Positions 47,588 through 59,067 of a DNA stretch of 64,000 nucleotides are shown one piece after another. Position 1 is the first letter of the stretch. Every line of letters starts with the position of its first letter. This stretch comes from Pisaster brevispinus. Its lineage: Eukaryota > Echinodermata > Asteroidea > Forcipulatida > Asteriidae. The DNA lies in the NCBI GenBank assembly GCA_023634235.1, contig JAMKCF010000001.1, positions 15,572,258 through 15,636,257 of the forward strand. Direction: 5' to 3'. A program made the position numbers and the translations under genes. The notes under the pieces were generated by a model. It had not been told where the DNA came from and searched no databases. It saw nothing but the letters and a program-made list of their open reading frames with translations.

Positions 47588-50500
47588 CAACTCGATGGAC
47601 TTGGCTTCAAGAGACTTCTTGGTCTTTGCAGGATTGTCGTCTCTTCCAGACTTGCTGCCAGTCAGGGAGTGGGTGGCGAGATGTTCCTCATCCCAAAGAC
47701 ATGGCATGAGGTCATTTGTCAATTTTTAAGGGTCTTTTGTGTTAGACCTCAATAACATGTCTTTGGTGATGAGGCCAGTGGGCATCTGTTATTTAAAAAT
47801 GGATAATCAATAGAATAATTTGAAGAATGGCCAATAAAAGAAAGACTTAAAGTTGCAAGTTTGAGGAACATGATTTGTATATGAATCATCAAAGGTTGAT
47901 GACATTAAGGTGATTAGCGAATTAAACTGCTTGATTTCCAGCAAGGGGAATGGCAGCCAATGCGTTTAGTCAAACACATGCAATCATGATCCTCAAAGTC
48001 TGTGTGGGCCTAAAGGAAGCTTACAAGGACAGAGATAGTTGGCATTAAAAGTTGGGCCAGATAACTTCTGTCGAGAAGTGTAGGGAAATCCAAATATGCG
48101 TTCTGCTGGCATCTAGTGTTCACAATTATGTCAATCAAATCTATTAAAATGAAGTACTAATTAAACTTGCACAAAAGTTGCAAGTATTATTATTTTACAA
48201 AGATTTTTTTAACAATTTGTTTTGTTGAATGTTATGATCGCCTGATAATTTTACACAGATGAAGGTCTCACAAATATAAGCAACTGGTGTAAATCTCTTC
48301 ATCACAGTTTTGTTCCCTCAATCAACAATGTGATTGTATTTTCACGTTTAATTGAAGAACTCCCATCCAAAAATTTATCTTCAGAATAGCAAACCTTCCA
48401 TGCGAAGTGATCGGCGCTATATCCTCTGCATTATACTAGACCGGAAGCATTTATGTACCGTAACCACCTTCTACTGAGCCAGTAATACAAATAATTTTGA
48501 AATGTAATAGAGAAAAAAACTTACCTGCTGTTGTACTGGACTGGAGGCAGGTGTGGGGCAGGTGAAGTTACTTGGTCCAGGCGAGCCTCTGTGGGAGCCT
48601 TCTGTTGCAGAGCTCAAGGTCTCCACTCTCTTCAGAAGCGCTGGAAATCTATATAAAAAATTGCACATGATTGACAGTATGCCTTAATGTACATAGCACT
48701 CGAACAAAAGCGATGACAGAGTTGGGTAAAAGCTTCTTGGCATTGGTTCATGGAAAGGTCATTAGGCACAAGAACAGCCGCCTGTCTGCTACATGCAATT
48801 TATAAACTTTTATGCTGGAACAAATCACACTTACTGTCTATCAATGCCAAAGTTCTGCGAAAATTCCTTGCTTCCTTTTGTAGTTCATTTTCTCTCGCCT
48901 CTCCTTTTCTAGCTCTTCCTTCAGGTCCCTCACCTGGTCTTCACTTTCTTTTAAATTTTTGTTTGCGTTGCAGCACGGCTCCTAAAAAAGTGGTAGTTGT
49001 AAATAGAAATACACATTAATCATGGATGAATACAACAAAATTGTATGACGTGACCAAGATGCATGTACAGCTCATGTCACATTCCTTTTAGGTGTACTTT
49101 GACTTGACATGTGGAATCAATTTGGCAGTAACAAAAACCTGTGGAATATGATTCAACATGATTAACATCTCCGATGTTAAAATATTCCATGTATCTTTAA
49201 GCAAACTGGAATCCTCAATGAGTAACTGTGTTCTATTCTGAACATTTTATGAAGAACTCTTTACCAGCAAGGCTAGGTAATGTACTCATTACATCGCGTG
49301 CTAATAGTGTGCATGTTGGTGCCACATGTACTTTTTTTAGTTACATGCATACTAAAGCATACATTTCTGTTACATGTTAATGTTTGTAAAATTGGTGCGT
49401 GCGATACTGTTAAGCTTTTCGTAAAAATATTCACAAAAGAAAGGTACTATGTATAAAAAAATCTTCTTTTTTGGGGGCTTGTACTTGTACTGAAAGTTGA
49501 CGATTTGTCCTAACAAATTTGAAATGAATAGAATTTAAAAACACTTAGGGTTACATGTACATAGTTCATAAACTATTGAGTTTACTTCAAGGTAAATATG
49601 TTATTTTGATGAAAAATCAGTTTTAAGGGGAATGATTGCTTGGATTAACATTGCTACACATGTAGAGATAACGATTTGGGGGAAGTTCAATGACTGAACA
49701 AGCTTTAAACAAGTAGAATGAACCGACATATTCACCAGAATAAGGGAAACAAGATTTGAGCTGCTTTCACCTACATTTATTAAATGCATGTAAAAACAAA
49801 CAGGAAGGAAACGAGTTAATTTTCTATGAGTTGTTGTGTATCAAAATACCACTTGCCACATCTATTTCATCCAGACTGCTCATGCCAAGCTGGGCTGCCA
49901 GTCTGCTATAACTGCTTTTTGAGTCTGTCTTTTTGGTCCTCTGGATTGGTTGGTCCTCCTGCAAAAGCACAAAAAAATAAAATAAAGTAAAATAAAAAAA
50001 AGTCACCTGGCAAAAGTATTTGTAATTTTACAATCACATGTATTTTCTACTGCCCCTCCTTATTAGTACAAATCCGTAGGTTTAAATTTTAAGCATATTT
50101 CACCTTTTATGTTGATGAGAATCAGTTACATCTTCTGGACCGACTTGGGCACAAATATTGCTTGATTTTTTAATTTTTTTTTGAAGTGGGTCTCTTAATT
50201 GTGTAATATTCTCGTTAGTCGGTGAAAAGTTCTTTCTGCCCTTGTGTGTCAGGAAATAGCATAAATATTATTCATAGCCAAAAAATACGGCTTCCCTAAA
50301 GTGTTCAAATTGGCATGGATATCTGCCAAAGTAATGGCTTTACATTTTTTTCAATGCCAGATGAAGGCAAAAGACATGACTAAATCATGCGATGTGCATT
50401 GAAATATATGCACAAGATGCACAAGTATGATGTAGCACAAGGCTCAAGTCACCTTGTGAAAACAGCGCAATGTGGAAAAAATAAATTTTCTAATTCCAGT

Positions 50501-50705
50501 ACATGCAAATACATAATGTGTGAAAACTCCGTTAATAATTCTGCACTCACCTCATCATCGCTGTTGGAATCATCCTCATCAAAGGGCCTCTTCTTGACGG
50601 GTAATCGTTTCCTTTTCCCCATCTCCCCTGCACTTACACTTGATGCGCTTTTGGATGACCGCTTGGTCATATCATTTCTCACCTGAACAAGTTCTTCTCT
50701 CTTGT
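47588..50705 (-). CDS. BEN-domain-type gene, five exons visible, incomplete at both ends
   Basis: Minus-strand exons: 50551-50705 (KREELVQVRNDMTK, KKRPFDEDDSNSDDE), 49857-49958 (EDQPIQRTKK, SRLAAQLGMSSLDEID), 48835-48981 (coiled coil ESEDQVRDLKEELEKERRE), 48525-48648 (FPALLKRVETL, then S/P-rich) and about 47588-47686 (EEHLATHSLTGSKSG, AKTKKSLEAKSIEL). Most borders have good splice signals (GTGAGT, GTAAGT; TTGCAG, TATAG). The last exon reads like the C-terminal half of a BEN domain, a DNA- and chromatin-binding fold. Coiled coil plus BEN is the usual layout of BEND proteins. The exon at 49857 would use a GC donor (GTG|GCAAGT). The frame breaks inside the coiled-coil exon and does not join cleanly to the next one, so an indel, a missed microexon or pseudogene status is possible. 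The first exon and the end of the BEN domain are missing. Confidence 0.55.
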
Positions 50706-51129
50706 CTGGTGTGCATGTAAAGAAGGAAAAATGTGTTATATTATAACAGTTCAACTTGAATATGGTAATAATTAACTAGCATTTATGGGGCCTATTGTGC
50801 AACATCTTTTTCCCATATGTAACATTGAATGAAGATGTTTCTCAGCTACTATACCTCTTATTTGACTCTTTCATGAGGGATTATGTCAGTAATGAATTGG
50901 ACTATTTGCTTTAGACAAAACAAATTATCAAATAAAATAAAAAACACAACAAACAGGTGTGTGCGTGTGTGTGGGGAGCAAAAATGGTCGAGCCAATGAA
51001 ATTTGCGGGTTTATTTTGTTTCAAGTAAAGTATTTAATGATAGTTTTAAAGCATTCAATTAAACTGATAAATTAAACAAACAAAAATTTGTGGATGTCGA
51101 TGTGAAATGTTTTTGTATCAAAGCAAAAA
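50706..51129. other. Non-coding interval upstream of the visible BEN-gene exons
   Basis: AT-rich sequence with a short GT run near 50955. No additional exon is recognised. Confidence 0.35.
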
Positions 51130-52745
51130 AAAACTAGACATATTGCATTTGTGCACAAATGCCGAGCTGTTTCGCCATAACTTTTTCAAAAAATCATAAC
51201 AAATCATGTGATGACGTCATTATGACGTCATTTCAGAATTTACAAGAACTTGCCAATATCCAACAACCTACCAAGTTTCAACATGATCGCACTAACACTT
51301 AGAGAGATATATACAACATTAAAAAGGCACCTTTAATGCCGCGTCACGTGACCCCCGATGACGTCATCGATCTGAAATTTCACACATATGATGGCTGCCT
51401 GACGATCAACATGTGTGTAAATTTTGAAGTGATTACACAAAATTTCACCACACACATCTTCAAAAAGTCCATTTTGATCAATTTTCAACCTGCCGCTAGA
51501 GGGCGCTCTTGTGTATTGTGACGTCATCGGTAATTTTTTTTAATTACCCACCCTTGCCAGACAATAACATCGTTGAAAGCAACTTCATAACTATTTACAC
51601 TTTTGAATAACGAGGCACTTCCTGTTTCGACCGGAAGTAGAGGTCAAGTGAGGTCACGCACACTGAATAAAATGAAGACCTAATATATCCCTATACAATC
51701 CCGCAAACAGAAACCTACGGTCTCTTGTGGCTGATTTGTTACGGATTTTCAAATATTTTAAATAGAAACCTTTAAGATGACGTCACGTGACAGGTGATAA
51801 CGTCATCATGACATCATTGTTTTGAGATCATTATTGCACCAATGCCTTTCATCACTGAAAGTTTCATTGCAATTGCTCTTTAGGAACTATGCAAAAAGCC
51901 GCTTTGACCGAACTTGCGTTATGTCAATAGCCTTTTTTACTGAAACAGACAAATAACAAAAAATTAAAAACTAGACATATTGCATTTGTGCACAAATGCC
52001 AAGCTGTTTCGCCATAACTTTTTCAAAAAATCATAAAAAATCATGTGATGTTGTCATCATGACGTCATTTCAGAATTAACAAGAACTTGCCAATATCTAA
52101 CTAACTACCAAGTTTTAACATGACCGCACTAACACTTAGGGAGATATACGACGTTAAAAAGGCACCTTTAATGCCGCGTCACGTGACCCCCGATGACGTC
52201 ATCGATCTGAAATTTCACACATATGATGGCTGCTTGACGATCAACATGTGTGTAAATTTTGAAGTGATTACACAAAACTTCACCACACACATCTTCAAAA
52301 AGTCAATTTTGATCAGTTTTTAACCTGCCGCTAGAGGGCGCTCTTGCGTCATGTGACGTCATCGGTATTTTTTTTTGTAATTGCCCACCCTTGCCAAACA
52401 ATAACATCGTCGAAAGCAACTTCATAAAAATTTCCACTTTTGAATTACAAGGCACTTCCTGTTTCGACCGGAAGTAGAGGTCATGTAAGGTCACGCACAC
52501 TGAATAAAATGAAGACCTAGTTTATCCCCACCCAATCCCGCAAACAGAAACCTACGGTCTTTTGTGGTTGATTTGATATAGATTTTCAAATATTTAAAAC
52601 AAGGAAACTTTAAGATGACGTCACGTGACAGGTGATGACGTCATCATGACATCACTGTTTTAGGATCATTATTGCACCAATACCTTTCATCACTGAAAGT
52701 TTCATTGCAATCGCTCATTGGGAACATTGCAAAATAACGTATACA
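51130..52745 (-). repeat. CRE/E-box/CTCF-word repeat family, two inverted tandem copies
   Basis: Two head-to-tail units of about 830 bp (about 51136-51960 and 51975-52745), in the opposite orientation to those at 8.4-10.9 kb. Each carries CCGCTAGAGGGCGC (51493-51506 and 52328-52341), several TGACGTCA or near-TGACGTCA words, CACGTGAC, and AGCTGTTTCGCC near one end. The two units are about 90% alike by eye. Confidence 0.7.
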
Positions 52746-52810
52746 AATGTTTTTGGCTGAAACATACAAATAAAAAAAATAATAATAAAAAAAACTTTAA
52801 CAAAAACAAG

Positions 52811-52973
52811 AGCTGTTTCGCTGCGCTTTGCTGCGAAACAGCTAATAATAAAAAAAACTTTAACAAAAACAAGAGCTGTTTCGCTGCGCTTTGCTGCGAA
52901 ACAGCTAAAAAATAATTAAAAAAACTTTAACGAAAACAAGAGCTGTTTCGCTGCGCTTTGCTGCGAAACAGTT
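52811..52973. repeat. Three tandem hairpins
   Basis: AGCTGTTTCGC and its exact complement GCGAAACAGCT, separated by 11 bases, form a 33-bp hairpin at 52811-52843, 52874-52906 and 52941-52973 (the last with one change in the right arm). The A/T-rich spacers are also repeated. The arm equals the terminal AGCTGTTTCGC of the adjacent repeat family. Confidence 0.85.
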
Positions 52974-53181
52974 AATAAAGTAGCAATTACAAAACAAGGT
53001 TTACTGTTCAGTGGTAGACTCACACAAGTCATACAAGCACCAAGACATTGGGTCACCCAATGCTTTTGATAAGATCAAGCATATTTGCAGGATATTAAGA
53101 ATAAGAACACACCTAAAACCATGCTATTATACACCTCCCTTTACTGACTGACTGACTGATACAAGTTTAAAATTTCAGTTT

Positions 53182-53376
53182 TGCTAGTTGGTCAATTGTT
53201 TATTTGCTCTGGCCAACTCTGCATGCTCTATTTCCTGCCTTTATGTACTACTAGTATAGGTAGCTATTACAAATGCCTGCTAGTTGGTCAATTGTTTATT
53301 TGCTCCAGCCAACTCTACATGCTCTACTTCCTGCCTTATGTACTACTAGTATAGGTATCTATTACAAATGCCTGCA
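53182..53376 (+). repeat. 97-bp tandem duplication
   Basis: GCTAGTTGGTCAATTG starts at about 53182 and 53279; the two units differ at a few positions. Confidence 0.8.
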
Positions 53377-54319
53377 TATCATTATAAAATGGTCAAGCTG
53401 ACCATCATGTGAGCTTAAGTGCAGTGGCTATGTAAAAATAATAATCTGGTTCTGACAGAAGTAAAGTAGGCCTAACTTTTTGTTATTAAATTTATTGCTT
53501 TTTACATTCTTATTTTATTATTTCAACAAGAGAAAGCCTTTTAAAACGTGTCACAAAACAATCTTGTTGTACCAGGTTTATAGCTTGGAAAGCTGGAGCC
53601 CCATTTATCTAACTATAACCATACCCCTTAAAATTGTTTTGGTTTTCTAATCTGCAACCATGATCAGAAAACATGCCAGTTGAGTGCTTACTGTACACAA
53701 GCAGATAACTTTCCTGGTTTGAATTTTTTGGGGGAAAAAATACAAATTTTGCAGAAAAATAATACTTTTGACATATTTTTAAAACGTCTGAACATACATG
53801 GTGTTTGAAGCTTTGCATGGTGTGGAGGATAAGAGTAACTATAAATATAAATATAAATAGTAAACTTGCGGGTACAACCATGTGTAAAAAAAAAAACTCT
53901 TTGAGGGAGTGTTGGCTCTGAAAAGAGCCGGTTTGGTCTCGACGTTTCGAACAGTATACTCTGCTCGTCTTCAGGAGAATGCTGGACTACTGGTGGTGGT
54001 TGAGCTTATGTATGGCTTGGGGGATGCACATTTGGGCGGGAAGGATCCAAGCTGTTCTTGTCTAGTGAAGCGTGTGAGTTGGTTGCTGGCTGGATGTGTG
54101 TGCGTTGGAGTGTGTCAGTGTTGTGGTGAGCTGCTGCTGGAAGTGTGGGCTTGAGAAGTGGTGACCAGATGTCGTTGATGAAGAATCCGATGTCTTGTGG
54201 AACGGTGTTGTGAGCCTTGATCTCTATTGCCTCCCTTACTCTGCGTTGGTGCCAGAACTTGACTGGAGCGATGAGCTTGGCTTGTCCGCCGTGCATTCAA
54301 CACCTGCGACCAAGACAGC

Positions 54320-55033
54320 TTGAAGCAGGAACTTCACCACATCAGGACATCACTACAACTCAACGGGTACAAGACATTCAACTTCAGCCAGCCCAAACCA
54401 AGCCTCCCACCTGAAGACAGACCGGAGTTCAAGGCAACCGTCACCATCCCATACATCGGCCACGCATCACACCAACTTCAACGCATCTTCAGCCAAGTCC
54501 AAGTCAAGACATTCCACACAGCACCCAACAAGATCCAAGCATCTCTTCACACACACAAGGACAAGCAAGACACTCAAGCCAAGCCCGGCGTTTACCGCAT
54601 TCCCTGCGAATGCGGCAAAGTCTACATCGGAGAGACCGGCCGCAACATATCAACCAGAATCAAAGAACACCAAGCACACGGCAGACTAGGGCACCTAGAC
54701 AAATCAGCTATCATCAAACACTCACAAGAACAAGATCATCTCATCAAATGGACACAAGCCAAGCTCATCGCTCCAGTCAAGTTCTGGCACCAACGCAGAG
54801 TAAGGGAGGCAATAGAGATCAAGGCTCACAACACCGTTCCACAAGACATCGGATTCTTCATCAACGACATCTGGTCACCACTTCTCAAGCCCACACTTCC
54901 AGCAGCAGCTCACCACAACACTGACACACTCCAACGCACACACATCCAGCCAGCAACCAACTCACACGCTTCACTAGACAAGAACAGCTTGGATCCTTCC
55001 CGCCCAAATGTGCATCCCCCAAGCCATACATAA
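54320..55033 (+). CDS. Penelope-like element C-terminal fragment with GIY-YIG endonuclease
   Basis: 237 codons without interruption. GVYRIPCECGKVYIGETGR (about residues 92-110) holds the GIY-YIG pair (here GVY and YIG) and the conserved downstream R in TRIKEHQ. The upstream CxC and the H-rich segment IIKHSQEQDH fit the Penelope-type endonuclease. It would nick target DNA for target-primed reverse transcription. The RT domain that precedes it in a full element is absent, so this is a fragment and its first Met is not a true start. The last about 95 codons are repeated, inverted, at 54006-54296. Confidence 0.85.
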   Translation: MKQELHHIRTSLQLNGYKTFNFSQPKPSLPPEDRPEFKATVTIPYIGHASHQLQRIFSQVQVKTFHTAPNKIQASLHTHKDKQDTQAKPGVYRIPCECGKVYIGETGRNISTRIKEHQAHGRLGHLDKSAIIKHSQEQDHLIKWTQAKLIAPVKFWHQRRVREAIEIKAHNTVPQDIGFFINDIWSPLLKPTLPAAAHHNTDTLQRTHIQPATNSHASLDKNSLDPSRPNVHPPSHT

Positions 55034-55059
55034 GCTCAACCACCACCAGTAGTCCAGCA

Positions 55060-55102
55060 TTCTCCTGAAGACGAGCAGAGTATACTGTTCGAAACGTCGA
55101 GA
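55060..55102 (+). ncRNA. Hammerhead-ribozyme-like motif at the Penelope 3' end
   Basis: The order is TCTC, CTGAAGA, a GAGCAG/CTGTTC stem (one G-U) closed by a 6-base loop, GAAACGTC, then GAGA. This resembles the minimal hammerhead reported from Penelope-like elements: both core boxes (CUGANGA and GAAA) and a GUC cleavage triplet are present, and TCTC/GAGA can form stem I. However, one extra C (55072) sits between the core and stem II, so the fit is imperfect. An inverted copy lies near 53935-53977. Confidence 0.35.
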
Positions 55103-55216
55103 CCAAACCGGCTCTTTTCAGAGCCAACACTCCCTCAAAGAGTTTTTTTACACATGGTTGTACCCGCAAGTTTACTATTTATATTTATATTTATAGTTAC
55201 TCTTGTCTGAACATAC

Positions 55217-57170
55217 GTTTCCACTTACACGGCCGCACGACTGTCCGAAACAGCCGAAAAGTTGCTGGTCATCACATATTTGTGTGTAATGTACAAGTAT
55301 GTCGTCAGTGCATTACGGCAGTAAAAGTGTAACAAGGTCATTCCGTGTCAAATCAACCAATGGGGTACGGGTCACCTTTCACTCAGATTTGGCTGAAATT
55401 AAAATCATCTATGTGAATGAACACATACCAAAAACAAAATTGCCAACTCCAAGTCGTTTCAGAATTAAGGTCCCTCAAAGTGAGTTGTAAATACAAAGAA
55501 AATACAAATGAAAAGTGGTGCTGAGAAATGAATCTTATGAAATATGTATAAATAAAAGCTAAACTGCAGGCCAACATGTACAGTATACCAGAAAACACTT
55601 CTTTTTTTAAACCTAAATAAGCATTTGCATTGGCAAGGCATGGTCCAATGGTCCTTTCTCTATGGTCCAAGACACTAATATACTGAAAAATGTTTGCACT
55701 GAACAACAGTTTTTGACCATGGAACACTAAACTAGTTTATTGGTCCATGGTTTGACCAACCTACCTCCAAGCTAAAACAACAAAATAAAGTAAAAACAAA
55801 TAAAAAAATAGCCTACACAGAGATGTCTCCGCAAAAATAGCCTTATAAGTTATATTATTATATTAACATACCCAATACATAGCCAGGCCCTTACCCTCCT
55901 TACGACCTTGGCATGCTTACAATAAAACCCCAATAACAACAGAGTTTCGTCTTATATAAAAAGCGTTAATAACTTCTCAAGAATAGCTCTAGAGCAGAAC
56001 AACCAACCAACCCCAAAAAAAGTTTCCACACTGACCGTGGCAGGCACCAATGGCCGTGCATGGAAACGTACTCTAAAAGTCTAAGAGAATCCCGTCTAAG
56101 TAAGACGCCGACGATCCAAAAAAAAACAAATTATAAAATGAAAAGAAAAAGATATATATTTATAAATGAAGAGTGTTTGACTTTGATAACCATGATAATA
56201 TGGATTATACTAACAATGTAACATGATGACGAGATTTATTACCCAAATTAAATGATGAACATCAACATGACACCTAAACTATATCGCCGACTTCACACAC
56301 GACATATTCTCACCTGAAAAACTAATGACCTTCGCCGGAAGATTTTTCCCTCGGTGTCGCTTGTTCCCAGAACTTCGCCATTCCACCATGACCATCATGG
56401 AATGAGGCCAGGTTTCCTTGTCGAAAGGCGGTAGGTCCTCCCCCTCGTCGCAAATCCAGGAAGACTCGCCGATTTCCACACAAGAAGTCAAACAGTGCGA
56501 ACTTCATATTCATTCTAAAGGTCAATAACTTTAATATAATGCCAGAAACGACGGTAACCAGGTCAAAAGGTTAAAGGGAAGATATTGGTGGCATGCGTGT
56601 GACTAGCTAGCTAGGTAGACGTCAAGTATGCATAGAGAGAGAGAGAGCGAGTGTTGATTATTCGCGCGCGATTTGTATGGGGAGGTCACCGTCTAGTCTG
56701 TAGCTGTGCATCAAAACGATCATATCAAATACTGAGAAATGAAGGCTGGATTTCAGACGGGAACGGTGGATGGGTTTCACTAACTAAAACTTATAAGGCA
56801 AACCTTCTTCTTTTTCCCTTTTTATTGCAGTTTTTATCTCGATAAATAAGCGATTGTATATTTAAAAAAACATGCAAGAATGTGACGAACAAAAATAATA
56901 TTAATATTTTTTATAAAATTGTTCGTCTTCTTAGTGTTTGAAAAGGAGCCTAGTATTTTATCAGCCCTCAGGGTACCAGTTTGCACATCTGTTTCAAAGA
57001 AATATTGAGAACCAGCTGCGCGATGTTTGGGTCTGGAAACCAGACTATGTGCATGTATATGAAGCGATGACAAAACAAAACGAGCTCTTCCCGCGAACGA
57101 AGCGTCCACGTAACATCTGTTCGCTTTTTTTCAGAGAAAATTAACGTTTATACTAGCTCGCATTTATTTT
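55217..57170. other. Non-coding interval before the CACTA gene
   Basis: About 2 kb with no supported gene and a short GA repeat near 56633. The 5' terminal inverted repeat of the CACTA element is expected here, but I did not find a convincing CACTA end. Confidence 0.4.
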
Positions 57171-57473
57171 GTGATGGCCGAAACCGAAAAACATGGCGTT
57201 CCTAATTCATCTACCACTTCAGCCACTGGACGTGCTGGAACAGCAATTCGACAAGAACAACAGCTAGTAGTAACAAGGGGTGTAACAAGGGGCCTTACAA
57301 GCGTTATCTTCGCGATACATCATTCCGAAGGCGAGGAGGAGGAAAAGACAATTGGGGGAACGGGACTCCCCACATCGATTCCGTATTCAAAATCAAGTTC
57401 TTCAGACATGTCAGCAGACGGTGACTCCGACGGCGATACAGAAACGATAACTACACGGTAATATCCAAATCCA

Positions 57474-57512
57474 TTTTTATTTTTATTTATTTATTTATTT
57501 ATTTATTTATTC
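57474..57512 (+). repeat. (ATTT)n microsatellite
   Basis: About nine ATTT units in the first intron of the CACTA gene, followed by TTATTA and a T-run then G-run near 57531-57548. Confidence 0.9.
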
Positions 57513-59067
57513 AATTATTGTTATTATTATAATTTTTTTTTTTGGGGGGCGGGTAATAATTTTGGCAACCCGCATCATGCACATTGAGTCAAGACTTCAT
57601 GTCAGGAAAATACGTTTAACTTGTGGTCAAATGCGGCAGAGCGGGGTATATTTAATACGAAAATACCAATCTTAGTCTGGTGCATAGTACATGTAAATAC
57701 CAGCGAAGTTGCAAATAAATCATTGTTTTAATTAAACTTAAAGTTAATTTAAAATTTCAAAACCTTTTCAAAGCATGGGCTACAATCTACATAACTTTTA
57801 GATAACCCTTTAACTCTTTCATTCACCATGTTGCTCTATAGCTTGATTGATGTTGCTTGATGAACAATGCTAAATTTAATTTATCTTAATATAACGGGCA
57901 TTGTGACATCAATATCGGCACATCGTCCACTCGCTCCTGTAATCCTGAAGAACTTGCTGAAGGGCCAGCAGATGATGGTGTATCTGACACTACAGGCATG
58001 ACAGGTGACTTCATGGATGGAGGTGACTCCGATGCTCCTCGATATGACTCTGATGGTGCTGGCCACGACCCTGATCTTTTTGGCTGTGGTGGTGACCCTG
58101 ATGGCGACCCTGATGGTTCCGAAGACGACTCTGACGGCCCCCCTGATGGCGACGATGACGACCCCAATGGCTCTGACGGCGACTCTGATGACTCTGTCCT
58201 CGAAAGTTCTGACTGTGACTCTGATCCTCCTGGGGGTGATTCTGATGAGAATTCTGATGGCGATGCAGGAAACAATAACCGCCCAGCTGGTGCTCATGGC
58301 ATGAAGGTATTTCACCAAAACATTGATCATCAGCTAATTGCATGAAACACTGTACAAATATTGGGTCTTATTAACTCTATATAATTGTTTTATTCTTCCT
58401 TAAGTTACTCAATTCTTACTTGAGGTGGTTCATCTACACAATGTAATCGGCTTCTTACTTTATAAAACCGACTGCTGTGATTTGTGTTAATTGAAAAAAG
58501 TAAAAGAAATCGCAAATTAAAAGGCACGAATGTCTATCAAAATTCCATGCCCCTGAAAAACGCATGCCTCTAACGCATGCCTCAATATAGCTTGAAATTG
58601 TAATCATAATTGTGTGTACTTTTCTTATCTGTTTTTGATCAGGATGGACAAGAGCTAGTTTCTAACATGTCGTCCCTCACCAAAGTACAACTGCTGATTT
58701 TGGTCATCAGTTTTGTGATCAGGCATCAGTTGAGTGATACTGGACTCGGCGACCTGCTTCTGATCCTGAATTTGATTCAGCCAGCTTGCGTCCCCAAGAC
58801 GAAGTATTTTTATTATTATTATTATTATGGTTTATTAAAAAAACTGCTCATTGCAGCCTACTGGCTGAATTACAAAACAGTAAACATTAAAATTAAAAGG
58901 AATACAAAAAGTTTAAAGTAAACCGTATTAAATAAAACATAGAGGCATTCAGGAAATCGAGTAATGCACAAAGCACGTAAAAATATTGCACAGAAAGAAA
59001 CATACTGACCATGGAGGACATGAAAAATCACATCAACATTATAAAATGCACACAAAAATACACAAAG

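Larger units (their letters stand above)
53786..55216 (+). mobile_element. Truncated Penelope-like element with an inverted 3'-end copy
   Basis: GTCTGAACATAC flanks the insertion (53786-53797 and 55205-55216). Inside, 53831-54287 is an inverted copy of 54750-55204. The middle encodes only the C-terminal part of a Penelope protein (GIY-YIG domain), with no reverse transcriptase. Complex copies with an inverted partial unit at the 5' side are characteristic of Penelope-like elements. About 33 bp of unexplained sequence lies between the left 12-bp repeat and the inverted arm. Confidence 0.8.

Noticed and set aside
52718..52915. 65-codon frame with repeated KSCFAALCCETA
   Set aside because: It is only a translation of the three tandem hairpins and their A-rich spacers.
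58005..58345. Minus-strand S/P/E-rich frame and the third-frame plus ORF over the acidic exon
   Set aside because: Both are shadows of the D/G/S-rich CACTA exon, which has a matching donor (58306) and the next exon in phase.
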